Assembly (NCBI GenBank): GCA_900540905.1
Contig: UQHR01000017.1
Span: forward strand, 1-44,269
Direction of reading: 5' to 3'
Length of the DNA: 44,269 nucleotides
From: an uncultured Collinsella sp.
Lineage (GTDB): Bacteria; Actinomycetota; Coriobacteriia; Coriobacteriales; Coriobacteriaceae
The notes below the pieces were generated by a model that was given only the letters and a program-made list of their open reading frames with translations, made no database searches and had not been told where the DNA came from. How positions within the stretch are numbered: the first letter of the stretch is position 1; each line of letters starts with the position of its first letter. A program made the position numbers and the translations under genes. Below, one piece after another: positions 25,718 to 33,060 of this stretch.

Positions 25718-27001
25718 CTAAATCGTCTCGAGGAAGGCCTCGATGCGGGTCTGGAGCTGACCGGCGTCCTCGCCGGCGTAGTCGGTCGTGATGTGCATAA
25801 ACGGGATGCCGGCCTCCTCGGCGGCCTTCTCCACGGCAAACGACTCCATCTCGTAGAGCGTGCAGAACTGCAGGGCAACGTCGACGATGCCGTCGGCATG
25901 CAGGTCCTTGGCCATCTGGACAATGTCCTTCATACGCTGGTCGTTGGGCGTAAAGACGGCGCAGTTGATCTTAAAGTAGCGCTCGGCGATGGCATCGAGC
26001 ATCTCGTCGACCGTCTCGCCGGACTCGTCGACCAAATCCTTGTAGTAGCGCGAGCCCGTGCAGGACTCCTCGCCTACCACAACGCCGCCGGCCTTCTCGA
26101 TGAGGTTGAACAGCTTCCAGTTGGGCACGGCCATGGGCGTACCGGTGTACAGGATGCGCTTGGTCTCCTTGGGCGCCACGCCCTCGCCGGCCTCGACACG
26201 CTGCTCGCACTCAGCCGCCATATCGTTGATGGCTCCGGTCAGACGCGGCGTGTCGTCCATAAAGGCGGCCTGAACGGTCAGCAGGCTGTCGAGACCGCTG
26301 ATGGGCGCCGGGTCGGCAGCGCGGGTTGCAGCGAGGCGCTGCAGGGCGCGGCGCTTCTCATTGACGGCGTGGATGGCGGCCTTCAGACGCTCGGGCGTAA
26401 TCTTGACGCCGCACTCGTCCTCGATCTTGGCGGCGAGCTTCTTGACCTCGGCCTTCCAGGTCACGAGCGTCGACTCGTCGTGCACGTTGGGAATATCCAT
26501 GACGTACATGTTCTTTTGCGTTGCAAAGAACTCGTAGGCTTTCTTCTTGCCATCGCAGGTGTTCTCGCCTACCACCAAGTCACTCGACTCAATATAGGGG
26601 CAGACCTCGCCCAGCTTAAAGCCGGCAAAGCTCTTGATGAGCGGACAAGTGTTGCGTGGCAGGTGCTCCTCAACCTTATCGGTTGCCCAATCGGCACCCG
26701 AGCACAGACCCACGGGAATGCCGTCACAGGCAAGTACAATCTCCTCGGGAACGTACACGCAGAACGAACCGACGATCTTGGTGGCCTCGCCAGCCTCCTT
26801 CTTGTCGAGCATCTCCTTAATACGGCCACTGTGGATGTTGGTGGCCACAAAGTCCAGGTAGGACGTGGACTTGGGGCGATTGTTCTGCGTCAGGAACATA
26901 TCGCCGTACATCTGGCCCACGGCGCCCAGCAGCATGTCGTGGTCGGCAAGATTCATGCCGAGGCTCTCCCACATCGGATGGAAATCAAATTCTTCAGCCA
27001 T
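25718..27001 (-). CDS. Second 2-hydroxyacyl-CoA dehydratase/double-cubane family protein
   Basis: This 427-residue paralogue of the 19040-20203 product carries the same landmarks: RNTCPLIKSFAGF (Cys119), Cys134, GENTCDGKKKAYE (Cys149), TPNDQRMKDIV and a C-terminal TTDYAGEDAGQLQTRIEAF. It differs in a ~40-residue N-terminal extension and in EESCTGSRYY, where the first protein has MDDCSGE. It may be a separate reductase or the second subunit of a heterodimer, as in HgdA/HgdB. No activator lies beside it, so it may depend on the one at 18120-18884. The ATG at 27001 follows GAGGGG by seven bases. Confidence 0.85.
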   Translation of the reverse strand: MAEEFDFHPMWESLGMNLADHDMLLGAVGQMYGDMFLTQNNRPKSTSYLDFVATNIHSGRIKEMLDKKEAGEATKIVGSFCVYVPEEIVLACDGIPVGLCSGADWATDKVEEHLPRNTCPLIKSFAGFKLGEVCPYIESSDLVVGENTCDGKKKAYEFFATQKNMYVMDIPNVHDESTLVTWKAEVKKLAAKIEDECGVKITPERLKAAIHAVNEKRRALQRLAATRAADPAPISGLDSLLTVQAAFMDDTPRLTGAINDMAAECEQRVEAGEGVAPKETKRILYTGTPMAVPNWKLFNLIEKAGGVVVGEESCTGSRYYKDLVDESGETVDEMLDAIAERYFKINCAVFTPNDQRMKDIVQMAKDLHADGIVDVALQFCTLYEMESFAVEKAAEEAGIPFMHITTDYAGEDAGQLQTRIEAFLETI

Positions 27002-27405
27002 GACGGTTCCCCTCTCGAACCAAAAAACGGATAACAGCGGTATCGATGCACGACGGGCGGCGATTGCCCGGCCGAGCTCAAACCCGGAATTTTGGGGAAC
27101 CTGCTTTGCGGTTGACTATTTAGTTGTGCGTCGTCTCTCCCGGAGCCGTGAACATACCTGCTCATATGCGACTCCGAGCCATATATAGGGCACGCGCGGC
27201 AACGCGGCGAATGTATGTCGTTTGTGGCATGTGCGCACCCTCCCTTACAAGTTGAGGTCAACTATATCAACGGTCATCGACCATGCGAACACCGTTGACA
27301 TTCGTACGACAGCGTCGTGTGCCGTCGTTTAATAAATTATTATCTTGATTGATAAGAGTTTGTCATCCCTCATTTGGCGAACGGCAAAAACAAAGCCACC
27401 GAGGC
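27002..27405. promoter_or_regulatory. Upstream region of the second double-cubane gene, rich in TCAAC/GTTGA palindromes
   Basis: This 404-bp stretch holds no convincing gene. It contains GTTGA-GG-TCAAC (27251-27262), a further TCAAC just downstream, and TCAACGGT...ACCGTTGA, all within about 50 bp, which looks like a multi-site operator. An 8-bp match GGTTCCCC (27005-27012)/GGGGAACC (27094-27101) could pair with the ribosome site. An AT-rich block lies around 27330-27355. No promoter could be fixed; TTGATA with a 17-bp spacer to TAAGGG (minus strand) is the best but weak. Confidence 0.4.
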
Positions 27406-27407
27406 TT
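27393..27407 (-). terminator. Terminator of modABC
   Basis: On the minus strand AAGCC-TCGGT-GGCTT is followed directly by TGTTTTTG. The stem overlaps the modC stop codon. The short stem with a T-run is a good intrinsic terminator. Confidence 0.75.
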
Positions 27408-28503
27408 ATATCCCCGACAGCATTACCCGACGCAATCGACAAACCAAATGGATCCTGCTGGCATCAAAATGCATGCGCAGCGTCTCGCCTGCTTGCGGCA
27501 GCTCGTCGACAGGCATGCCCACCTTGTTGACCTTCCACTGCAGACGCGTGGGCGCATCAGCACGCGGCACGTCCAGCAGCACCAGGCGCTCAAAGCGCGA
27601 ATCGCTCACTCGGGCCACGTGCAAATCATAGCTGTTGCGACCCCGCTCCGCGCGATTGTCAACATGGAAGTAGCTTGCGCGAATGCCCAGGTACGCCACA
27701 TTATCGGGAACCTCGCGACCCACGTTAAAGGTCATGCCCCAATCGAGCGCCTCAACTTCCTCGGGCCCGATCTTGCGCGCCCGGCTTGTGTTCTTGCACC
27801 CCGTCAGGCGCAGCGCCGCCAGCGTCTGCGGACGACGGACCACGTCCTCGATGGAGCCGATCTCCTCAACATGCCCGTCGTGCATCACGCAGATGCGCTG
27901 GCAGAGGCGGCACGCTTCATCGATGTCGTGGCTCACATAGATCACGGTGCGGTTGCACACGTCGAACAGGTCGAGCATGTTCTGCTCGAGCGCGCTCTTA
28001 AGATAGGAATCGAGCGCGCTCATGGGCTCGTCGAACATAAAAATGCCCGGATGCGCCGCCACCATACGGGCAAGCGCCACGCGTTGCTGCTGCCCGCCCG
28101 AGAGTCGCGCGGGGTAGCGGTCGGCAAAATCGGCTAGACCGAAAATACCCAGATAGCGCTCGGCCAGCCTTTTGCGCGCCACGGCGTCGCCCGCATCCTT
28201 TACACCGGCGCATACGTTATCGGCCACCGTCATGTTGGGAAAGAGCTGATAGTTTTGGAACAGCAGGGCGCATTTGCGCTCCTGGGGCGACAGGTTGATG
28301 CCCGCCGACGAGTCAAAAAAGGTCACACCGTTGACGACGATCTTGCCCTCGTCGGGCGTCTCCACGCCGGCAATGCAGCGCAGCGTACAGCTCTTGCCAC
28401 AACCCGAGGCACCCAGCAGCGCCACGCGCTCCTCGCCAGCCTCGAGCTGAATGTCGAGAGTAAAGCCGGGATAGCGCTTTTTGATATCCAGAACGAGCGA
28501 CAT
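27406..28503 (-). CDS. modC: Molybdate ABC transporter ATPase ModC
   Basis: The product is a 365-residue ATPase: Walker A LLGASGCGKSCTLR, Q-loop FQNYQLFP, signature LSGGQQQRVALAR, Walker B GIFMFDEPMSALD and switch YVSHD. The last ~125 residues resemble the TOBE-type regulatory part of ModC, ending in RMHFDASRIHLV. The gene is immediately downstream of modB (3-base gap) and closes the operon at a terminator. Molybdate rather than sulfate is inferred from the neighbouring modA, mog and moeA. Confidence 0.9.
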   Translation of the reverse strand: MSLVLDIKKRYPGFTLDIQLEAGEERVALLGASGCGKSCTLRCIAGVETPDEGKIVVNGVTFFDSSAGINLSPQERKCALLFQNYQLFPNMTVADNVCAGVKDAGDAVARKRLAERYLGIFGLADFADRYPARLSGGQQQRVALARMVAAHPGIFMFDEPMSALDSYLKSALEQNMLDLFDVCNRTVIYVSHDIDEACRLCQRICVMHDGHVEEIGSIEDVVRRPQTLAALRLTGCKNTSRARKIGPEEVEALDWGMTFNVGREVPDNVAYLGIRASYFHVDNRAERGRNSYDLHVARVSDSRFERLVLLDVPRADAPTRLQWKVNKVGMPVDELPQAGETLRMHFDASRIHLVCRLRRVMLSGI

Positions 28504-28506
28504 GGC

Positions 28507-29949
28507 TTATCGACCTCCCTTTGCGACCGTGTCATCGCGCATAAGCTCGGCCAACGCCTCGCGATCGATACGCAGCGCATCTCCGCCGACTGGGTCGAGC
28601 GAATCGGTCTGGCCGCCCAGCTGCTTGGCCTGCTTGCGCTCCGCGCGGGACAGGCCGCGCTCGCGATACTTTTGCGAATGCGCCGTGTACATGTTGATGA
28701 ATAGGATGACCAGGAAACTGAACGCAATTACGACCACGACCCAAAAGAGGGCCACCGACGTGTTGCCGCCCATCCACTCAAAGTAGATGGCGATGGGGAT
28801 GGTCTGGGTAATGCCGGCGTAGTTGCCCGCAAAGAACAGGGTGCAGCCAAACTCGCCCATGGCACGCGCGAAGGCGAGCACCGTGCCGGCGGCAATCGAG
28901 GGCCAGCCAAGCGGCATCATAAGCTTGGTAAAGATGCGACGCTCGGACCAGCCAAGTGTGCGCGCCGCATCGAGCATCTGCGTGTCGAGGCTCTCGAAGG
29001 CTCCGAGCGCCGTGCGGTAGACCAGCGGAAACGACACAACGACGGCCGAAATGACCGCCGCGGGCCAGGTAAAGACGATCGAGATGCCGTGCGCGATGAG
29101 CCACCGGCCCACCCCGGTCGAGCGGCCAAACAGCATGAGGAGCAAAAAGCCGCAGACCGTGGGCGGCAGCACCATAGGAATCGTAAAGACCGAATCGAGC
29201 AGGCCCTTGATGCGACTCGAGGTACCCATAGTCTTCCACGCGGCAAACAGGCCCAGTGCAAAGGCAATCACTAGGGCGAGGCCGCTCGTTTTGATAGACA
29301 CCCAAAACGGGCGATAGTCGATGTCGCCCAAAAAGGAAGTCAGAGAGGTCAAGGGCCCCTGCTCATCCCGCAACACGACAGACGATGCCTCTACCATTTG
29401 AGCGCTATCAAGCCAACGCGCGCCGCCCTTGGCATCACCCGAGGCCGATGCAATCACCACATAGCGGTCCCCATCCGCACCGCGCTCGTCAAAGCCATAG
29501 GTATACCCGCCGGCGTCAAACGTTGTTTCCGCCGTGACATACCAAGGAAGATCCACGTCCCCTAGCTGCGCACCTCCCATGCAGTTTACGCTGTCGAGCT
29601 CACAGACGAGGGCCTTGAGACCCGATACGCACTCGTTGTCCTGCGGATCCAATCCATACCTCTCGACCGCCTTGGGCGATATCCACACCACAACGCGATC
29701 GGCAGCAGGCGCCACTACAAGGTCCACGTCCTCGTCAACGGGAAACCGGTAGCCCTCAGGCTGGCCCTCCATGGCACGAGCGGTCCCCTTGGCCAACCGC
29801 TCAAAACCCTCGATCCCATAGGAAAGCCCATGGGCGGTCGCAGCAACCTGAGCTCCATCCTCAGCGTCTCCAGCAAACGCAAATCCCGACACCCAGCAAA
29901 GCGTGAAGGTTAAAGCACAGGCGACAAGGATGCGGAATCTATTAAGCAC
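28507..29949 (-). CDS. modB: Molybdate ABC transporter permease ModB with a large extra N-terminal extracytoplasmic domain
   Basis: GTG at 29949 is chosen because GGAG lies six bases before it; an ATG-type start further upstream lacks a ribosome site. The product is 480 residues, about twice a usual ModB. Residues 1-26 are a signal peptide or anchor (LVACALTFTLCWVSGFAFA), and 27-212 are a soluble domain I cannot assign (WISPKAVERYGLD, YVTAETTFDAGGY; three cysteines). Residues 215-430 are the BPD permease with PMVLPPTVCGFLLL and the EAA loop DAARTLGWSERRIFTKL. A charged 50-residue C-terminal tail follows. The extra domain may help capture or gate substrate. Confidence 0.88.
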   Translation of the reverse strand: MLNRFRILVACALTFTLCWVSGFAFAGDAEDGAQVAATAHGLSYGIEGFERLAKGTARAMEGQPEGYRFPVDEDVDLVVAPAADRVVVWISPKAVERYGLDPQDNECVSGLKALVCELDSVNCMGGAQLGDVDLPWYVTAETTFDAGGYTYGFDERGADGDRYVVIASASGDAKGGARWLDSAQMVEASSVVLRDEQGPLTSLTSFLGDIDYRPFWVSIKTSGLALVIAFALGLFAAWKTMGTSSRIKGLLDSVFTIPMVLPPTVCGFLLLMLFGRSTGVGRWLIAHGISIVFTWPAAVISAVVVSFPLVYRTALGAFESLDTQMLDAARTLGWSERRIFTKLMMPLGWPSIAAGTVLAFARAMGEFGCTLFFAGNYAGITQTIPIAIYFEWMGGNTSVALFWVVVVIAFSFLVILFINMYTAHSQKYRERGLSRAERKQAKQLGGQTDSLDPVGGDALRIDREALAELMRDDTVAKGGR

Positions 29950-30017
29950 GAAAAGCTCCAAGCGAATACAAGGACGGAGTGAAACACAAAACGATGGAAT
30001 TATCGCGCCAAGCCGCA

Positions 30018-30893
30018 CTACGCGGAAAGCTCAAAGCCGTACTTAGCCCAAATCTTCTGAGCCTTCTTGTTGGTCAGGCAAAAGTCGATAAACGCCTTGG
30101 CCTCGTCGGCGTGCTCGGAGCTCTCGGCAACGGCACCCGGGTACACGATGGGCTTGTGCGAATCCTCGGGGCACACGAAGGCCTCCTCGATGCCGTCGTA
30201 GCGGAAGATATCGGAGCTGTAGACAAAACCGGCCACGCAGTCGCCTGTGGACACATAGGCGGCGGCGGTACCAACTTTGTCGGCCAGGGCCACCTTGTCG
30301 GCGATCTCGGGAGCATACTCGCCATCGTCGCCCTCGGTGCCGGTGTAGAGGCCCACGGAGGCCAGGGCCTGGTTGGCGTACTTGCCGGCGGGAACGGTCT
30401 TGGCGTCGCCGATGGCGATCTTGCCGTCCAGATTCGCGACGTCGGCGATGGCCTCGACCTTGGTGTCGGAGCCCTCGGCGCGAATGATCACGAGGTCGTT
30501 GACGAACATATCCTCACGGGTGTCGGCGTCGACGAGCTCGGCGGCTTCGGCGTCGTCCATGGTGCCCTTGGAGGCCGTGATGAGCACATCGACGGCGGCA
30601 CCGGCGCGCATCTGCTCGACAAGGTCGCCAGACGCCTTAAACTGCGTGTCGGCAAACGTGGTGCCGGTCTGCTCGGCGTAGAGCTCCTGAACCTCGGGCA
30701 GAGCCTTCTCGAGCGAGTTGGCGGCAAAGACCTGCAGCTCGACAGCCTTCTTCTTAGAGGAAGACTTGGCGGAGCCGACATCGGAGCCAGCGGGCTCGGA
30801 CGTCTTGTTGCCCGAGCAGCCGGCAAGGCCAAGGCCGGCGGCAGCGGCAGCAGAAAGCGTGACAAAACCGCAGCGTGAAACCATATCGAACAT
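30018..30893 (-). CDS. modA: Molybdate-binding lipoprotein ModA
   Basis: This 291-residue lipoprotein has lipobox LAGC with Cys26, then a Ser/Lys linker. The SBP_bac_11 domain begins VELQVFAANSLEKALPEV; ASGDLVEQMRAGAAVDVLI and the hinge sequence TVPAGKYANQAL are classic ModA features. The ATG at 30893 follows AAAGGG by about seven bases; a TTG two codons earlier is less well placed. It lies 68 bases before modB. It captures molybdate or tungstate outside the membrane. Confidence 0.92.
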   Translation of the reverse strand: MFDMVSRCGFVTLSAAAAAGLGLAGCSGNKTSEPAGSDVGSAKSSSKKKAVELQVFAANSLEKALPEVQELYAEQTGTTFADTQFKASGDLVEQMRAGAAVDVLITASKGTMDDAEAAELVDADTREDMFVNDLVIIRAEGSDTKVEAIADVANLDGKIAIGDAKTVPAGKYANQALASVGLYTGTEGDDGEYAPEIADKVALADKVGTAAAYVSTGDCVAGFVYSSDIFRYDGIEEAFVCPEDSHKPIVYPGAVAESSEHADEAKAFIDFCLTNKKAQKIWAKYGFELSA

Positions 30894-30953
30894 ATTCAAC
30901 CCTTTCGAACGCTATGCCCGGGCACCCCGCCGCAGGCTTTATTCTGTTACTAG

Positions 30954-31006
30954 ATTATACTTACGCGCGAATAATGATAGTGAGAAATTATTCTCGCCAG
31001 AGAATA
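30954..31006 (-). promoter_or_regulatory. modA promoter with an upstream palindromic operator candidate
   Basis: A perfect -10 (TATAAT, minus strand) lies at 30954-30959; the -35 is poor. A palindrome TATTCTC-N4-GAGAATA lies at 30989-31006, about 30-47 bases upstream of the -10. That position suits an activator. The sequence does not match the E. coli ModE site as I know it, and no regulator gene is adjacent. Confidence 0.6.
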
Positions 31007-31046
31007 TAGTTTCGAGTTGCCGTGCACCTCGGCGTCGCTTCGGCGG

Positions 31047-31083
31047 AAAACAAAGGCGGAGCAGCCGTTCAGGTCGCCCCGCC
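31047..31083 (-). terminator. Terminator of moeA-mog
   Basis: On the minus strand GGCGGGGC pairs with GCTCCGCC (31055-31062/31076-31083, one G-U pair) and is followed by TTTGTTTT. It lies directly after the mog stop. Confidence 0.8.
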
Positions 31084-31096
31084 GCAGGTAAACCGC

Positions 31097-31576
31097 TTAG
31101 TTGGTATGTCCGCCGCCCGCTGTCATCTGAGCCGCATGCTCCAGCTGGTCTGCTATGGCCTCCCAGCTTTCGCGGGCGGCCTTCGTAGAACCGGGAAAGT
31201 TTACGACAAGCGTATGACCTCGTTGCATGCAAATAGCGCGCGAGAGCATAGCGCGGCGCGTCTTGGTCATGGAGTACGCACGGATTGCCTCTGCAATACC
31301 CGGCACATCGCGGTCACAGACGGCACGCGTCGCCTCGGGCGTCACGTCGCGCATCGAAAGTCCCGTGCCGCCACAGGTGAGCACGACATTGGCGTGGCAC
31401 TCATCGGCAGCCTCCACAATGGCATCACCGATCTCGCTGGCGTCGTCGCGCACGACCACATGTGAGACAACCGCCCAGCCCTGCGCCTTGATAAGTTCCT
31501 CGAGTGCGGCTCCAGCCTCGTCCTGAGCAAGATCGCGCGTATCCGAGCACGTCACGATCGAAATCTTCAACTCCAT
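31097..31576 (-). CDS. mog: Molybdopterin-binding protein Mog/MoaB family
   Basis: The product is 159 residues of the MoCF_biosynth fold: IVTCSDTRDLAQDEAG at the start, then VLTCGGTGLSMRDVTPEAT, the family's molybdopterin-binding signature, and VVNFPGSTKAARESWEAI. It adenylylates molybdopterin before MoeA inserts molybdenum. The ATG at 31576 follows AGGAGGA; the longer frame upstream is out-of-frame moeA. It lies 10 bases after moeA. Mog and MoaB cannot be told apart reliably here. Confidence 0.92.
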   Translation of the reverse strand: MELKISIVTCSDTRDLAQDEAGAALEELIKAQGWAVVSHVVVRDDASEIGDAIVEAADECHANVVLTCGGTGLSMRDVTPEATRAVCDRDVPGIAEAIRAYSMTKTRRAMLSRAICMQRGHTLVVNFPGSTKAARESWEAIADQLEHAAQMTAGGGHTN

Positions 31577-31586
31577 AGTCTTCCTC

Positions 31587-32849
31587 CTACAACACCGTGC
31601 CCTCGGGCAGGTCGACACGCACGACACCCACGACGTCGCCCGCCTTGAGCTCGCACGGTCCTTCGTCAATACGCAGCAGGCAGTTGGACCGCTGCATCGT
31701 GCCGAGCAGCGCCGAATTCTGCGTCTTGGCCTCGGTCACCAACAGCTCACCGGTCTCGGGGTCGCGCAAAACCGTGGCGCGATCGAAGAAGCGTCGGTCC
31801 TGGCGCTTTTTCACGCCGTGCGTGAGCGTCGCCTGCTGCACGGGACGCGCACCCTCGGAAAAACCGCGCATCTTGCGAATCGCCGGACGAGCGAGCATTT
31901 CAAAGCCCACATACGCCGCGGCCGGATTGCCTGAAAGCCCCAGGTAGGGCTTACCTCCGAGCAAGCCAAACGTGATGGCCTTGCCGGGACGCATCGAGAT
32001 GCGGTCAAACAGCACCTCGCCCTCGCGCCGGACGAGCGCCGTCACGAAATCGTAGTCGCCCGCCGAGGCGCCACCGCTCGTAATGACAAAATCGCACTCC
32101 TGCACGGCGCGATGCACCAGATCGGCAATCGCCTGCTCATCATCGGGCGCAATGCCGTAGAACACGGGCTCGGCGCCGGCATCGAGCGCCTCGGCCATAA
32201 GCGCCGAGGAGTTGGAATCGCGAATCTGACCGCGCGCAGGCACCTTACTCGGTGCGACCAGTTCCGTGCCCAGCGAGATGATGCCCACACGTGGGGCAGC
32301 GTGCACCTTCACGCTCGCGTATCCGGCACTTGCCAGCAGACCCGCGCCCGCCGGAGCCACGACCTCGCCGGCGTGCATCACAACATCGCCGGCATGGGCC
32401 TCCTCGGCAGCAGAGCGAACGTTCTCCCCCACTTTAGCAGGCGCCGAGAAGCGAACGTGCGAACCCTCGTTGCCGTCGCCATCGAGCACATCGACGATCT
32501 CGTACTTCACCACGGCATCGGCACCTTCGGGTACCGGCGCGCCCGTCATGATGCGGACCGTCTCACCCGCGCCGATTGCGCCCTCAAACACACGGCCCGC
32601 GGCCTCGTGTCCGATAACGTCGAGCGTCACCGGCGCTTCGCCAGATGCCCGCGCCAAGTCCGACGAGCGCACGGCATATCCGTCCATAGCGCTGTTGGCA
32701 AACGGCGAGATGTCGATATCGGCCACCGCATCCTCGGCCAAGGGAAGACCGACGGCCTGCCACACGGGAATCTCGACGACTTCGGTGCGATTCACGTGCG
32801 ACAAGACGATCGCCTGTGCGTCCTCCAACGGAATGAGTTTCTCAGCCAT
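31587..32849 (-). CDS. moeA: Molybdopterin molybdenumtransferase MoeA
   Basis: The 420-residue product starts MAEKLIPLEDAQAIV. FANSAMDGYAVRSSD is the hallmark of the N-terminal domain, TGAPVPEGADAVVKYE belongs to domain II, and TSGGASAGDYDFV with GLSGNPAAAYVGFEM form the molybdopterin domain. A MoeA_C domain ends the protein. It inserts molybdate into adenylylated molybdopterin. The ATG at 32849 with AGAGGTG is preferred to an ATG at 32864 that has no ribosome site. It is first in a two-gene unit with mog. Confidence 0.94.
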   Translation of the reverse strand: MAEKLIPLEDAQAIVLSHVNRTEVVEIPVWQAVGLPLAEDAVADIDISPFANSAMDGYAVRSSDLARASGEAPVTLDVIGHEAAGRVFEGAIGAGETVRIMTGAPVPEGADAVVKYEIVDVLDGDGNEGSHVRFSAPAKVGENVRSAAEEAHAGDVVMHAGEVVAPAGAGLLASAGYASVKVHAAPRVGIISLGTELVAPSKVPARGQIRDSNSSALMAEALDAGAEPVFYGIAPDDEQAIADLVHRAVQECDFVITSGGASAGDYDFVTALVRREGEVLFDRISMRPGKAITFGLLGGKPYLGLSGNPAAAYVGFEMLARPAIRKMRGFSEGARPVQQATLTHGVKKRQDRRFFDRATVLRDPETGELLVTEAKTQNSALLGTMQRSNCLLRIDEGPCELKAGDVVGVVRVDLPEGTVL

Positions 32850-32907
32850 ATGCACCTCTAGCATGCTGCGGCGCGCAACAAAAGCGCCGATTCTTTATGT
32901 TTATCTC

Positions 32908-32913
32908 AGTATA
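32908..32913 (-). promoter_or_regulatory. Possible moeA -10 box
   Basis: TATACT on the minus strand lies about 60 bases before the moeA start. The best -35 at 17 bp (TCTTGA) is weak, so this is a modest call. Confidence 0.4.
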
Positions 32914-33025
32914 ATCCCTCGCCGCCTGCTCAAGACCTGGCCCGCGGCCGCGAATACATCTGTCGGCCGCAAGCCGCGAAACAAAACCAAAACCAACCCA
33001 CCGGCTCGTCGCGTTTACCGCGTTT

Positions 33026-33031
33026 TATAAT
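33026..33031 (+). promoter_or_regulatory. Possible -10 box of the ClC transporter gene
   Basis: TATAAT lies 30 bases before the ATG at 33061, in the short divergent region shared with moeA. No good -35 is seen. No fluoride (crcB) riboswitch is recognisable upstream. Confidence 0.5.
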
Positions 33032-33060
33032 GCTCGTGTTGCAACCCAAAAGAGGAACGT

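Noticed and set aside
26953..27261. Cysteine-containing small open frame (102 codons, minus strand) overlapping the start of the second double-cubane gene
   Set aside because: TTG start without ribosome site, overlaps a strong gene, and the sequence shows no domain; treated as chance.
32865..33060. Fluoride or molybdenum-cofactor riboswitch between moeA and the ClC gene
   Set aside because: Neither conserved core could be found on either strand; only simple GC hairpins are seen.
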